Assembly (NCBI GenBank): GCA_016714445.1
Contig: JADJNF010000004.1
Span: 1 to 64,000, forward strand
Length of the DNA: 64,000 bases
Source of the DNA: Saprospiraceae bacterium
Lineage (GTDB): Bacteria > Bacteroidota > Bacteroidia > Chitinophagales > Saprospiraceae
Reading direction: 5' to 3'
Shown: positions 17,671 to 27,480 of the stretch, piece after piece
Layout: each line of letters begins with the position of its first letter
How positions within the stretch are numbered: position 1 is the first letter of the stretch
Notes under the pieces: generated by a model
The model's database searches: none
Told to the model about the DNA's origin: nothing
What the model saw: the letters and a program-made list of their open reading frames with translations, nothing else
Position numbers and translations under genes: made by a program

Positions 17671-17776
17671 ATTATGTTTATAATGAATACATTATATCCT
17701 TTTTGTAGTAAATTCTAAGTTTAAACCATTGGCATAATATTTTTGACTTAATAATTAGGTTAATGGATTTTCCAAA

Positions 17777-18994
17777 TTATATGATGTTAAACTCAAAATA
17801 TACATTTCCGTTGTGTTTTGGATATTCTTTCCCAATCTTATAAAAATCACCACCGATTACTTCAAAGCAAAAAGCATCTTTTATCCAATCTTCTAGGATA
17901 GAATCCACCTCGCAATAAACATTTGCAGTATAGCTTCCTATAGTTAAAGGTAGTCTTTTAATTGACAGTTCAAAAAAACCCTGACCGGTGTGTATATTAA
18001 GATTTGATTTGAGCATATCACTATTTAAAATACAAATTCGTTGTCCAATTTGGCTATTAATTCCAATTGAAAATTTTATGTTTGATGATCGAATAATTGA
18101 AGAATAATAAAATCTTATATTTAAACTTTCTCCCGATTTTACGAGATTAAATTGTGTACTTTTTTTATTTCCACCAAGAAATTCAATTTTGGTAAACTTT
18201 AATCGATTAAGACCTCTACGGGAAGAATTCGATATATCAAATATGTGAGTTTTTAAATTTTTTAAATACTCAGTAATTGTAAGATTTACTTCTTTTTTTG
18301 GTTTTATTTTTCCGTCCTTTATGAGTATGCCAAATTGACAGAGGTTTTTTATCAATATTAAATCATGGCTAACAAACAAAATTGTCTTCCCCTCACCCTT
18401 ACTCACATCGTCCATCTTGCCGATACACTTTTTCTGAAACTCGGCATCTCCTACAGCCAAAACTTCGTCTATCAATAAGATTTCACTTTCTAAGTGTGCT
18501 GCTACCGAAAAAGCTAAGCGCATCTGCATTCCGCTGGAGTAATGTTTGAGTGGTGTGTCTATAAAACTTTCAACCCCGGAAAAATCAACGATCTCATCAA
18601 ATTTCCGTTTAATTTCCTGGTTTTTCATCCCCAGGATCGAACCATTAAAAAAAATATTCTCCCTTCCTGTCAATTCCGGGTGAAACCCTGTGCCTACTTC
18701 CAATAAACTGGCCACTCTCCCTCTAAGTACGATCTCTCCTTTGGTCGGTGGTGTGATGCGAGATAAAATCTTCAGCAAGGTGGATTTTCCTGCCCCATTC
18801 TTTCCAATTATACCTAAAGACTCACCTGCGTCAACTCTAAAATCAATATCTTCAAGCGCCCAGAATTTTTCTTTCTCTTCACCAAATATTCTTCCCGGTA
18901 TGCTGGTGATTGTATCACGGAGGCTTTTGTATCTTCGGTCGATACCTTTTTGGTATTCTTTCCAGACATGTTTGACTTCGATGATAGGCTTCAA
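17777..18994 (-). CDS. wzt: Polysaccharide ABC exporter, ATP-binding subunit with glycan-recognition tail
   Basis: 405 aa. Residues 1-about 250 are an ABC ATPase of the Wzt/TagH type: Walker A GKNGAGKST (64-72), signature YSSGMQMRLAFS, Walker B EILLIDEVLAVGDAEFQ, switch His in FVSHD. Residues about 265-405 form the extra beta-rich Wzt C-terminal domain which in O-antigen exporters binds the finished, capped polysaccharide. With the permease at 19186 it would export the glycan made by this locus across the inner membrane. It has its own promoter, 191 bp from the permease gene. Confidence 0.9.
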   Translation of the reverse strand: MKPIIEVKHVWKEYQKGIDRRYKSLRDTITSIPGRIFGEEKEKFWALEDIDFRVDAGESLGIIGKNGAGKSTLLKILSRITPPTKGEIVLRGRVASLLEVGTGFHPELTGRENIFFNGSILGMKNQEIKRKFDEIVDFSGVESFIDTPLKHYSSGMQMRLAFSVAAHLESEILLIDEVLAVGDAEFQKKCIGKMDDVSKGEGKTILFVSHDLILIKNLCQFGILIKDGKIKPKKEVNLTITEYLKNLKTHIFDISNSSRRGLNRLKFTKIEFLGGNKKSTQFNLVKSGESLNIRFYYSSIIRSSNIKFSIGINSQIGQRICILNSDMLKSNLNIHTGQGFFELSIKRLPLTIGSYTANVYCEVDSILEDWIKDAFCFEVIGGDFYKIGKEYPKHNGNVYFEFNII

Positions 18995-19073
18995 GTTACT
19001 GATGAATTATGAATTGTGAATATTTTTTTAATTCTTAGCTAAAATTTAATTTCCAACTTCGTTTTTGATACAA

Positions 19074-19104
19074 CAAAGTTATCATATTTTGCTCATTTTT
19101 CAAA
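19074..19104 (-). promoter_or_regulatory. Promoter of wzt
   Basis: On the minus strand a TTTG -33 element (19101-19104) and a perfect -7 TAACTTTG (19074-19081) are separated by 19 nt. The wzt ATG is about 80 nt downstream, so there is a leader of roughly 70 nt. Confidence 0.6.
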
Positions 19105-19185
19105 GAATACGACAACTACGATAGGTTATGCTTCTTCCTTAAGCTTAAATGGATAAAATCGTCAAAGCTATTTGACAATCGGAAG

Positions 19186-20043
19186 TCATACAATATCAGC
19201 AAAATATGCTTCGGTTTTTCTGAAAGTGTAGATAGCAGTAATATACAAAAGGATAATAACAACCGGCACCCAAAATGACCATTCAGGCCATAAAAAGGTG
19301 GATGAATTAATGATATTGTTTCTTATGAGATCAATAGCAAAATTGAGGGGATTGAGCTCCAGAATTGTTTTGATCCATGGTTGTTTTATGATCGAAGTAT
19401 CGTACATCACAGGTGTAATAAAAAACAAAGTTTGAATCAGAAAGGGCAATACATACCGAACATCGCGATATTTTACATTGATCGCAGATAAAAATGTACC
19501 AAGACTAAATGCTGTAAATATGACAATAATATAGGCAATTAAAATACTTATACCCAGATGCAGCCATGCTACAGAAAAAGAGTTGATAATTGAGTAGTAC
19601 AACAAAAGTCCATAAAAAAGAACTAAACTAATCATAAAGTCGAATGATGAAGTCAACACGGCTGACAATGGGATAACCAATCTTGGAAAGTATATTTTTT
19701 TGATAATATTGGCATTGCTTACCATGGATTGTGATGCGTGTGTCACGCCATGATTAAACAGATTCCAAATCAATAAACCACAGAGATAATATACAGGCGC
19801 TGGGATGTTGCCAGTTTTTAAACCCATTCCCTGCGCAAGCAACAATACAAAAATTGTCATCATGGCCAGAGGTTGTAATAGCGTCCATAAGATACCCAAA
19901 GCAGCTTGTTTGTATCTGACTTTAATTTCCTTCCAGGTAAAGAAATACAACAATTCACGATATTGCCATAGCTCCTTCCAACCTAAGGTAAAAACTGATT
20001 TTGGTTTTATAATGATTTCGAATGGAGCTTCTGGTGCAGACAT
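19186..20043 (-). CDS. wzm: Polysaccharide ABC exporter, permease subunit
   Basis: 285 aa. ABC-2 type permease with about six membrane segments, including MMTIFVLLLAQGMGL, YLCGLLIWNLFNHGV, IAYIIVIFTAFSLGTFLSAI and the family motif NVKYRDVRYVLPFLIQ, then LFFITPVMYDTS and ELNPLNFAIDLIRN. It forms the channel half of the Wzm/Wzt exporter for O-antigen-like glycans. Length is typical. The gene is upstream of wzt on the same strand. Confidence 0.9.
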   Translation of the reverse strand: MSAPEAPFEIIIKPKSVFTLGWKELWQYRELLYFFTWKEIKVRYKQAALGILWTLLQPLAMMTIFVLLLAQGMGLKTGNIPAPVYYLCGLLIWNLFNHGVTHASQSMVSNANIIKKIYFPRLVIPLSAVLTSSFDFMISLVLFYGLLLYYSIINSFSVAWLHLGISILIAYIIVIFTAFSLGTFLSAINVKYRDVRYVLPFLIQTLFFITPVMYDTSIIKQPWIKTILELNPLNFAIDLIRNNIINSSTFLWPEWSFWVPVVIILLYITAIYTFRKTEAYFADIV

Positions 20044-20058
20044 CAGATGATTTTAAGG

Positions 20059-20066
20059 CAAAGATA
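20059..20066 (-). promoter_or_regulatory. -7 promoter box of wzm
   Basis: The minus strand reads TATCTTTG, a perfect TAnnTTTG, 15 nt upstream of the wzm ATG (20041-20043), implying a very short leader. No clear -33 TTTG. Confidence 0.4.
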
Positions 20067-20168
20067 TATAAAGTCTCAGGCTATTACATTTTTTTAATGG
20101 CCATACAACTTCAAATTGCAAGTAAGCCAAAGTTACAAATAAATTTGCATAGACATTATAATACTGAC

Positions 20169-23100
20169 CTACCTTAAAATCACCAATTTCCCGAATCCAT
20201 CTTTAAAGAAAAGATCCGTTTTTGTGTTAGTAAACTTATTGTATTTATCCCCGCTTTTTTTACGGGTATTAACCTTATACAAATAGACTCCATTGCCCAG
20301 TTTACTTCCATACTCATCAGTGCCATCCCATTTGTATTCAGTACGATTGGTACCTATATGCAATGGGCCCAACTCTTCTTTGGTGATTTCTTTGACTACT
20401 TTACCAGATATCGTCATGATAGAAATCGACATAATATCCGGTATTTCTTCTCCTGTCAATACAAATACAAACTGAGTTGATGTTGAGAATGGATTCGGAT
20501 AGTTCAAAAGACTGCTAACTCCTTCTTCTTCGATAACGCGGAAACTAATACTTCTTTCATTTTTTCCTGATTTATTTCCAGATTCATCTTTTGCCTGCAC
20601 AATGAGTTTATATTCCCCGGACTTTAAATTGGGATAATAATGCACTATTACATCATTTTTTTCAAGAGTGGCAGGAGTAAATTTAATTTGCGGACTATTC
20701 ATCGGGATGCTTACTAAATTGTTTCGACCTGTATCCAGCTTAATTTCAAAAAGGTTTGGGTCTGTAATGGGCAAAAATAAGTTGTCATCTTTTAGTGAAA
20801 TTTTAATCTCAGGTTTTGGCGACACGATATCCCCATCCATGATATGAATACCATCAAAGTAAATATCCAATAATGGGTTGGTTATATCAGGATTTACATT
20901 GAATTGTTTCAATAAATAATTATTTGGATGGAATTGTTCCGGTTGATCATTATTTGGGTTTACTTCTATGATAAACTGATTAATTCCTTTCTGCAAATAT
21001 TTTGTATTAAAAGAAAATCTGGGTTTTATAGTTCCGTTTGGTTTTAATGGTTCAAGTCTTTTAAAGAAAGTTTGTTCAATATTTTGATTGCCAATTATCG
21101 TATATTTCACCAATAAACTATCCATTGGTTTATTGTTAATATTTACAATTTCATATTTAATTCTTAAACTATCACCTTGAAGTAAATCATCGCCTATGAA
21201 ACTAAAATCAACTCCTTGGTTAACTGCTGCTTCAGGAAGATGCTGATAGTTTATTCTCCAAAAATCCATCTTTGGTACAGTCCTCTGTGTTGAATCAGAC
21301 AGAAAAGCCTCAACAATCAGATAAGGATATTGCTTAGCATCTATGTTTAAATCTATCTTTGATGTAATTTTTGATATTAATTCAGTTTCATTTCCAGCAA
21401 AATCAATCCCGTACACAGTAAGATTAAAAACATCTTGTGGACTTGTCATTTCACTAAACTTAAAATCAAGTGATTCCCATTTTAGAGCAGGACCTATTTT
21501 TTTTGATCTTATAGAACCAGCTTGCCCTAATTGTTTATAAATAGAGGTTACATCAATAATGCCATCCTTTGTGGGAGAAATCTCTTCATTGTATACTCCT
21601 TCCTCGTCATTAATTGCTTGAAATACATAAGGGACCGACCCATAATCCTTTAATCTTCGTACTTCCTTTGATCCCAGTTTTTCTAAAACAGAAAAAATAT
21701 TTTTTCCCAATATTAATGAATCTGCTTCCCAATCCTTAACCTTCAAATCAGAATTTTCATTATTGACTATGGTGAATAATGTCACATAATGCCCAATTTT
21801 AACTTGTTCTTCTATAAAAGTTATTAAATTTTTTCTGTCTTCAAAGTTATCGGTTCTAAATGGGAAAACATCCGTGTTTCTTCCCGGATTCACACTACCG
21901 AGACTACTTCCAGGCTTGTTTAATAGATGCCACATGGTCCATTTATTATTCACTACCACCCCGATACCGGCATCCACATAAGGCCAGGGTTCCACAGAGC
22001 TAAACCTATTAAAATTAAAGTAAAAACCAGGTCTGTCATCATTTTTCCACAATTTATTTCTTATTCTTACTTCAGCGTTAAGTGGAGAAAATTCCAACTT
22101 TCTACTCCCTTCTTTAAGTTCCAATTTTTTAAAACTATCCTTTTTATATTGAAAATAATGGCTTTGATTCCACCCTTCAGTACTTTCAGGCAAATATATA
22201 AAAGATGAAGATTGCCAAACCGGGCCAATTTCCGGATTAATTATTTCCGGTCTTACCCTCCAGTAATAAACTGTTTTCGATGTTAAATTTATACTGGGTT
22301 TCCAAACTATAATACCACCAACAGATTCTATTCGAATATTATTAAGTAAAGGACTATTAAAATATTCAGTAGTGTCTAATTCAAACAAATAAAACTGTTT
22401 TTCGGCCAGTGCATTGCTTGTCGAAGCTTTAAGACTAAATCCTTGGTTTTGATTTATTATCCCGAATTCAGGCGGGTAAATTGGATAGGCAAGATCATCC
22501 AAAATAAAAAATGGAAATCCGGGTTCCAAGTCAGATTCAATTTTATTATTTTCTTTTGCGGCAGGTACAGGACCTTCATCAATTTTATTTTGTAGATCTA
22601 TCAATCCAAATAAAATATTTTTACCCAATCCATCCAGACCTCTATTGTTAATAACCACTTCGTTTTCTGAAAAATTAATAGGTGCTGCGACCCTTATTTG
22701 TACTGTGTCTACCACACTCCCATTAGGTATTTGATGATTAAATCTAAGATCTAAAGAGTCTTGATCGGAACTTCCCAAGTTGACAATATTAAATTTTACA
22801 GAAATTTTTTCTGTTGCTGTAGAAATAAATTTGGGTTCTGTTTTAAAACTACTATAATCAAAAACATAATCCGGCTTATCAAAAGCATATAATTTAATTG
22901 CCGGATCACCATGAAGTGTTGCCTGTTGATAGAATGCTAATTCAGAATATTGTTGATTTCTATATCTATTGGCCATTATTCTATTTATCTCTCCTATGGT
23001 TCCTCCATACTGGAGTGTGCCAATTCTTTCATAATACTCTCTTCCAAAGACGCTTAACGAACTGATAAATGCAGTCCCAGATGAAGCTAGAAAACCGATG

Positions 23101-25142
23101 GCACCCTTGTCTTTTTCTAAAATAAAGGATTCACTTACCCCAGACTGAGTGGTATGGATATTTCCGGAATAACAACCCAATGAATTAATAAAATGATATT
23201 TGCCTGTGTTTGTATACTCTTTAGGATTTTCCAAAGAAAAGTCAAAACTTCCAACAGCAGAGTGACCAAAAAAAGTAATAATATTGACTCCATTGTTGAT
23301 CTGTTCTTTAATCTCAGCAGAAGTGGCTGGCTGCAGAACATCTGTACTTGTTTTATAAAAAGTAGTTACATCTGCACCCATTTTAGCATTCTCGATGACG
23401 TTTTCCATGCCCAAAAGCCCATTTTTTATAGCTTCAATTTCAAATGTTTTACTACCACCACTCAAATGCAATACCCGCTTCATCCAGTACTTATCTTCAA
23501 TTGTCTGTGGTGCCAGCCTTGCCTGATCATATTGTTTTACTTTGTCCAGATAGTTTTTTATGTCTTCTGCTGACCTTACTGCCACCCTGCCAATGGCAAA
23601 TTGGGGATCAGGAAAGTTTTTTTCAGAAAAAAGCATATTGTCTGATCCCACATATCCGAATGTCGGGACGAAAAAAACCAGATTTTCATTATTGATCACA
23701 TCATTGTTGGTCCGCATGTATGGGTACTCTATGCCTTTGCCCAATATCATAACAAATTTAGCCTGTTTCCAGTTTTGTTTCATGTATCCGGTAAGTTGCT
23801 TTATCCCCAAAAAATGTCTTTCTATACCATAAGCAAAATGATCATAGACATCCTGAATTTCAATAACTTCTGTTTTGTATCCACCACCAATAGTGCTGCT
23901 TCTATAGTCTGAATAGTCCTTCACATAGTCGGGACCTGTAGTATACAGCGATTTATTGGATATAATGATATACTCCTGACCTGAATCAGTATAGGATTTT
24001 GGGCGAAAAACATGGATACTATTGACTTTTCGCACGCCTGAAGATGAGTTGGAAATGATATATTTTGCATCCGTTGTTGATGGATTAACTATGGCCAACA
24101 CTTTCCCCCCATTTATTTTTGTGGTATATCTGATTTTTTTATTTATTTCATATACAAATACCTGATCGTTGTCTGCTTTGAATGCACTGATCTCCAGATA
24201 TCTTTTTCCACTTGCCGCAGGTAGTGAAAATGTAAATTCTGATTTATTGCCGAAATCAAAAGACCTTGGATATACCAATGAAACATAAGCCAGTCTGTGA
24301 CGATCATTGGCACTGTTGGTGTTTTTTAGACCCAAAGTATTGCCGGATTTTATTTCAGATTTATCCAGCGTATAAGTAAATTGACTGGTAAGTTTAGGGA
24401 GTGTAATAATTGATTCCTTTAATTGATTATTCCAACTGATTTCAAGCTTAGAAAGATGACTATTCTGGCCTAATCTGAAACTTAGCACAGGATTTGGACC
24501 GGAATCAACAAACAGCGAAGTGTTTAATACTGTAGAAGATGTTTGCTGCAATGCGTCTCCAAATCCTTCGCTCGGCTCAAAATGTGAATATCGGACATCT
24601 CCATCCACATTTTTGAAGAATGTATTTGAAAATACTATTTTTTCAGTATGAAGATAATATGGAAATGGAGCAAGTGTATTACTGTTATAGTCAGGATTGA
24701 CCAGGGTATATCTCAGATTACTTGTTTCTGGTGACAAGGTAAGAAAGTAAGCATTCGTATCCGTTACAAGTGAATATTCGGGATTGAATAAATCTTTTGA
24801 CCAATTATTGTATAAAAGAGAATCAAGACCTATGGTATTTTTTTCACCGTAAAATTCAAAATAATCGCCAGGCCCGAAATCATTGTCACTCACATAAATG
24901 GCCTGTTCCTGTCCAAAGTTCATCAGTTTCAATGAAGCTCCTGAAATATTACCAGAAGGAAAACCGGCCAATGTTAGTTCTTCATGAGTAACTTTGTATA
25001 TTCCATTTTGAGCAACTTTCAGCTTGTAATACGTCTTATTCGCATCTATCCATTCATGTCCGAATGTTGACTGCGCATTTATCATAAAATTTGTAGTCAA
25101 GAGTACAAAAACGACTAAGACAATTCTTGAAACCATCTTCAT
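20169..25142 (-). CDS. PorU2-like type IX secretion sortase (peptidase family C25)
   Basis: About 1,657 aa. Signal peptide MKMVSRIVLVVFVLLTTNFM ending INAQ. A beta-rich N-terminal region is followed by a gingipain-type C25 domain (about 390-780) with the catalytic His in ITFFGHSAVGSFDF and the Cys in FINSLGCYSGNIH (His627 and Cys657 in this numbering). A very long beta-sandwich region follows and a FlgD-like Ig fold near the end (EYKWDGTDEYGSKLGNGVYL). PorU cleaves T9SS cargo sorting domains; proteins of this larger architecture are usually called PorU2, with unproven function. The frame opens 14 codons earlier (25184), but a -7 box at 25192-25199 would make that start leaderless and the signal peptide fits the second ATG. 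Confidence 0.75.
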   Translation of the reverse strand: MKMVSRIVLVVFVLLTTNFMINAQSTFGHEWIDANKTYYKLKVAQNGIYKVTHEELTLAGFPSGNISGASLKLMNFGQEQAIYVSDNDFGPGDYFEFYGEKNTIGLDSLLYNNWSKDLFNPEYSLVTDTNAYFLTLSPETSNLRYTLVNPDYNSNTLAPFPYYLHTEKIVFSNTFFKNVDGDVRYSHFEPSEGFGDALQQTSSTVLNTSLFVDSGPNPVLSFRLGQNSHLSKLEISWNNQLKESIITLPKLTSQFTYTLDKSEIKSGNTLGLKNTNSANDRHRLAYVSLVYPRSFDFGNKSEFTFSLPAASGKRYLEISAFKADNDQVFVYEINKKIRYTTKINGGKVLAIVNPSTTDAKYIISNSSSGVRKVNSIHVFRPKSYTDSGQEYIIISNKSLYTTGPDYVKDYSDYRSSTIGGGYKTEVIEIQDVYDHFAYGIERHFLGIKQLTGYMKQNWKQAKFVMILGKGIEYPYMRTNNDVINNENLVFFVPTFGYVGSDNMLFSEKNFPDPQFAIGRVAVRSAEDIKNYLDKVKQYDQARLAPQTIEDKYWMKRVLHLSGGSKTFEIEAIKNGLLGMENVIENAKMGADVTTFYKTSTDVLQPATSAEIKEQINNGVNIITFFGHSAVGSFDFSLENPKEYTNTGKYHFINSLGCYSGNIHTTQSGVSESFILEKDKGAIGFLASSGTAFISSLSVFGREYYERIGTLQYGGTIGEINRIMANRYRNQQYSELAFYQQATLHGDPAIKLYAFDKPDYVFDYSSFKTEPKFISTATEKISVKFNIVNLGSSDQDSLDLRFNHQIPNGSVVDTVQIRVAAPINFSENEVVINNRGLDGLGKNILFGLIDLQNKIDEGPVPAAKENNKIESDLEPGFPFFILDDLAYPIYPPEFGIINQNQGFSLKASTSNALAEKQFYLFELDTTEYFNSPLLNNIRIESVGGIIVWKPSINLTSKTVYYWRVRPEIINPEIGPVWQSSSFIYLPESTEGWNQSHYFQYKKDSFKKLELKEGSRKLEFSPLNAEVRIRNKLWKNDDRPGFYFNFNRFSSVEPWPYVDAGIGVVVNNKWTMWHLLNKPGSSLGSVNPGRNTDVFPFRTDNFEDRKNLITFIEEQVKIGHYVTLFTIVNNENSDLKVKDWEADSLILGKNIFSVLEKLGSKEVRRLKDYGSVPYVFQAINDEEGVYNEEISPTKDGIIDVTSIYKQLGQAGSIRSKKIGPALKWESLDFKFSEMTSPQDVFNLTVYGIDFAGNETELISKITSKIDLNIDAKQYPYLIVEAFLSDSTQRTVPKMDFWRINYQHLPEAAVNQGVDFSFIGDDLLQGDSLRIKYEIVNINNKPMDSLLVKYTIIGNQNIEQTFFKRLEPLKPNGTIKPRFSFNTKYLQKGINQFIIEVNPNNDQPEQFHPNNYLLKQFNVNPDITNPLLDIYFDGIHIMDGDIVSPKPEIKISLKDDNLFLPITDPNLFEIKLDTGRNNLVSIPMNSPQIKFTPATLEKNDVIVHYYPNLKSGEYKLIVQAKDESGNKSGKNERSISFRVIEEEGVSSLLNYPNPFSTSTQFVFVLTGEEIPDIMSISIMTISGKVVKEITKEELGPLHIGTNRTEYKWDGTDEYGSKLGNGVYLYKVNTRKKSGDKYNKFTNTKTDLFFKDGFGKLVILR

Positions 25143-25191
25143 ATTAAAATATATTGTAATGTGTTTATATTTCTTAATGTTCATCTAACGA

Positions 25192-25199
25192 CAAATTTA
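25192..25199 (-). promoter_or_regulatory. -7 promoter box of the PorU2-like gene
   Basis: The minus strand reads TAAATTTG (TAnnTTTG), about 50 nt upstream of the preferred start at 25142. It decides against the upstream ATG at 25184. No clear -33. Confidence 0.4.
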
Positions 25200-25433
25200 G
25201 TACATTTAATATAAAGTCGTATAAAAATATAATCAATTTGTCATCAATAAGTAATTTGACAATATATTTTAACAGTTGGGAATGCAAATTGGTTTGTAAG
25301 AAATTTCAAAATCACCCACCCACCCTTTAAAAATACACAATACTTGCTAAACTACAATTGTATCCAAGATTACTTTGCCTGCTTTTTAAAATAAAACAGA
25401 AATTTGATTCCTCTATTTCAATAAATATCAAAA

Positions 25434-26126
25434 TCAGGATGCGTCAATCATTAATTTAAAGCCGACCCCATGAATGTTATCCAGCTTAATTTTTGCGTCA
25501 CCTGATAGATACTTTCTTAATCTGCTGATAAATACATCCATACTTCTTCCCAGAAAATAATCGTCTTCTCCCCATAATTTTTCAAGTATAAGGCTTCGTT
25601 TTACCACATTATTTTTGTGATCCAATAACATTTTTAACAAATCCGCCTCTTTTTGAGTCAGACTGCGATCGTCGCCATCCAGTGAAAGGATTAAATTTCT
25701 GTAATCAAAATTGTAATTCCCCACTTTATATTGATCATTTACAGATACAGATACATACTTTCTACGAAGAAAAACTTCGATTTTAAGGATCAGTTCTTCT
25801 ATACTAAATGGTTTTGTGATGTAGTCATCCGCTCCTATTTTCAGTCCATGTATCCTATCATCTTTCATAGATTTTGCGGTAAGAAATAAGATCGGAATGT
25901 TTGGATCAGTTGCTCTTATTTTTTCTGCTACTGCAAATCCATCCATCTTCGGAAGCATCACGTCCAGGATACACAGATCATAACTTTCGTTAAAAAAAGA
26001 CTCTATAGCACTTTCGCCATCCAGACAATGATCCACTTTGTAACCATGCAACTCCAGATTATCCTTTGTAACAAAACTCAGTGTTTCGTCATCCTCCACA
26101 TATAAAATTTTTGATTTTTCGCTCAT
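25434..26126 (-). CDS. OmpR-family response regulator
   Basis: 230 aa. Receiver domain with acidic pocket Glu11-Asp12-Asp13, phosphoacceptor Asp55 (CILDVMLPKMDG), Thr83 and Lys105 (YITKPFS). The C-terminal winged helix ends RSMDVFISRLRKYLSGD and IKLDNIHGVGFKLMID. It would bind DNA when phosphorylated by the kinase encoded immediately upstream (4-nt overlap). It has no PglZ domain, so it is not PorX. Targets unknown; the neighbouring PorU2-like gene is a candidate. Confidence 0.9.
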   Translation of the reverse strand: MSEKSKILYVEDDETLSFVTKDNLELHGYKVDHCLDGESAIESFFNESYDLCILDVMLPKMDGFAVAEKIRATDPNIPILFLTAKSMKDDRIHGLKIGADDYITKPFSIEELILKIEVFLRRKYVSVSVNDQYKVGNYNFDYRNLILSLDGDDRSLTQKEADLLKMLLDHKNNVVKRSLILEKLWGEDDYFLGRSMDVFISRLRKYLSGDAKIKLDNIHGVGFKLMIDAS

Positions 26127-27397
26127 GCTTCATTAAATTTTGGAATTGTAATAATAAATTCAGAACCTTCTCCTGGCTCAGACTTAACCTGAATAGGCCA
26201 GCCATGCGCCGAACAAATATTTTTAACATAAAACAAACCAAGTCCGAATCCTTTCACATTATGAACATCTCCTGTGGAGACCCGATAGAACTTATCAAAC
26301 AACTTTCTTTGGTTCTCTTTGTCTATTCCTATTCCCTGATCACAAATATGCAAGGTAACGTCTATGCCAACATCATGTAGTTTTATCTCCACTATGGGGA
26401 CATCATTACTATATTTTATTGCATTGTCAATCATATTTGCTACCACATTTACAAAATGGAGTTTGTCAGCGTTGATATATACCATCGATTCTAACGGTGT
26501 AAAAGTAATATTTCCTAGTTTTAATTTCAATGATTCGTTATTGATTATATCACTTAACGTTTGATTTATCTCAAAAATTTCTTTTTTAAGCTCTATACTG
26601 TCTTTTTCTAATCTCGCCACGTTAAGTACCTTCTCTACCTGATCATTGAGACGTAGGTTTTGGTCCCTGATAATCTGAGTGTATTTTGTCAATCTGGGAT
26701 TACTTTTTACATATTGATCATTCGCAAGAAAATCAGAAGCTATCTTGATAGACGATATGGGGGTTTTGAATTCATGTGTCATATTATTTATAAAATCCTT
26801 CTGCAGTTCAGACAATCTTTTCTGCTCCAAAATAACCCACATGCTATATAAAAAAAATGCAATAGCCAATACTGACAGCAAAGTCAAAGTCAGGGTCATA
26901 TTTCTGTTTGCCAGTAAAAAACTCTCCCGTTTTGGGAACCTTACCACAAAATAATAAATGAGATCATTAAATTTTGGCAGGTTTTTACTTTTTTTTATGT
27001 CCTTTTCATCTTTATTTTCCGCACTGCAATAATTTCCGTATACCAACTTGTCAGTACTACAATCGTACACTGCATATTCAAAGTCAATGGTGAGTGACTG
27101 TTTTCTCATTTCCTGCAGCAGATATTGTTCCAGAATTCCTGCATCAATGGCGCTGTTGATGTTTACGGCATAATAATTGGACGAACGTCGTTGGACTAGG
27201 TCTGTTTTTGGCAACAATGTTTTATTATATTTGGCCATTCGTTCCCCTACATTTCGAAGTACAATATTGACAGTCTGATCAAATTCCTTATCTTTAATGT
27301 CCCATGTTTTAAGTAGCCAGTAGGATTGTACAAAAAGGATTCCTATGATAGACAATCCCCCTAATATAATAATTCTTCTGATTAAATTATTTGGCAT
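26123..27397 (-). CDS. Membrane sensor histidine kinase
   Basis: 424 aa. Membrane segments at about residues 9-28 and 168-190 enclose a periplasmic sensor of about 140 residues with two cysteines (DCSTDK and YCSAEN) that could pair. HisKA phosphoacceptor His208 in NNMTHEFKTPISS; ATPase boxes N (NMIDNAIKYS), G1 (DQGIGI), F (FDKFYR) and G2 (GFGLGLFYVK) are all present. It is the partner of the response regulator at 25434-26126, in one two-gene operon, divergent from the DUF4271 gene. Confidence 0.9.
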   Translation of the reverse strand: MPNNLIRRIIILGGLSIIGILFVQSYWLLKTWDIKDKEFDQTVNIVLRNVGERMAKYNKTLLPKTDLVQRRSSNYYAVNINSAIDAGILEQYLLQEMRKQSLTIDFEYAVYDCSTDKLVYGNYCSAENKDEKDIKKSKNLPKFNDLIYYFVVRFPKRESFLLANRNMTLTLTLLSVLAIAFFLYSMWVILEQKRLSELQKDFINNMTHEFKTPISSIKIASDFLANDQYVKSNPRLTKYTQIIRDQNLRLNDQVEKVLNVARLEKDSIELKKEIFEINQTLSDIINNESLKLKLGNITFTPLESMVYINADKLHFVNVVANMIDNAIKYSNDVPIVEIKLHDVGIDVTLHICDQGIGIDKENQRKLFDKFYRVSTGDVHNVKGFGLGLFYVKNICSAHGWPIQVKSEPGEGSEFIITIPKFNEA

Positions 27398-27416
27398 AAT
27401 TATTTTTTATCCCGCT

Positions 27417-27424
27417 CAAAGATA
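27417..27424 (-). promoter_or_regulatory. -7 promoter box of the kinase-regulator operon
   Basis: Minus strand TATCTTTG, perfect to consensus, 20 nt upstream of the kinase ATG (27395-27397). It shares an 83-bp divergent intergenic region with the DUF4271 promoter. Confidence 0.4.
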
Positions 27425-27440
27425 AGAAGTTATAGTCAAA

Positions 27441-27472
27441 ATTGTTTATTCCCGAGATATTTCCTAATTTTG
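27441..27472 (+). promoter_or_regulatory. Promoter of the DUF4271-HemD-NUDIX run
   Basis: ATTG (27441-27444, 3 of 4 to the -33 consensus), 20 nt, then TAATTTTG (27465-27472), perfect to TAnnTTTG. The predicted transcription start is at or just before the ATG at 27481, so the mRNA may be nearly leaderless. This supports ATG 27481 over the TTG at 27442. Confidence 0.4.
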
Positions 27473-27480
27473 AGCCCCCG

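Noticed and set aside
22930..23832. Plus-strand open frames within the PorU2-like gene
   Set aside because: They overlap conserved C25 coding sequence in antisense, with no promoter and no family resemblance.
25434..27397. PorX/PorY identity for the two-component pair
   Set aside because: The regulator is a plain OmpR type without a PglZ domain; the kinase shows no PorY-specific feature I can name.
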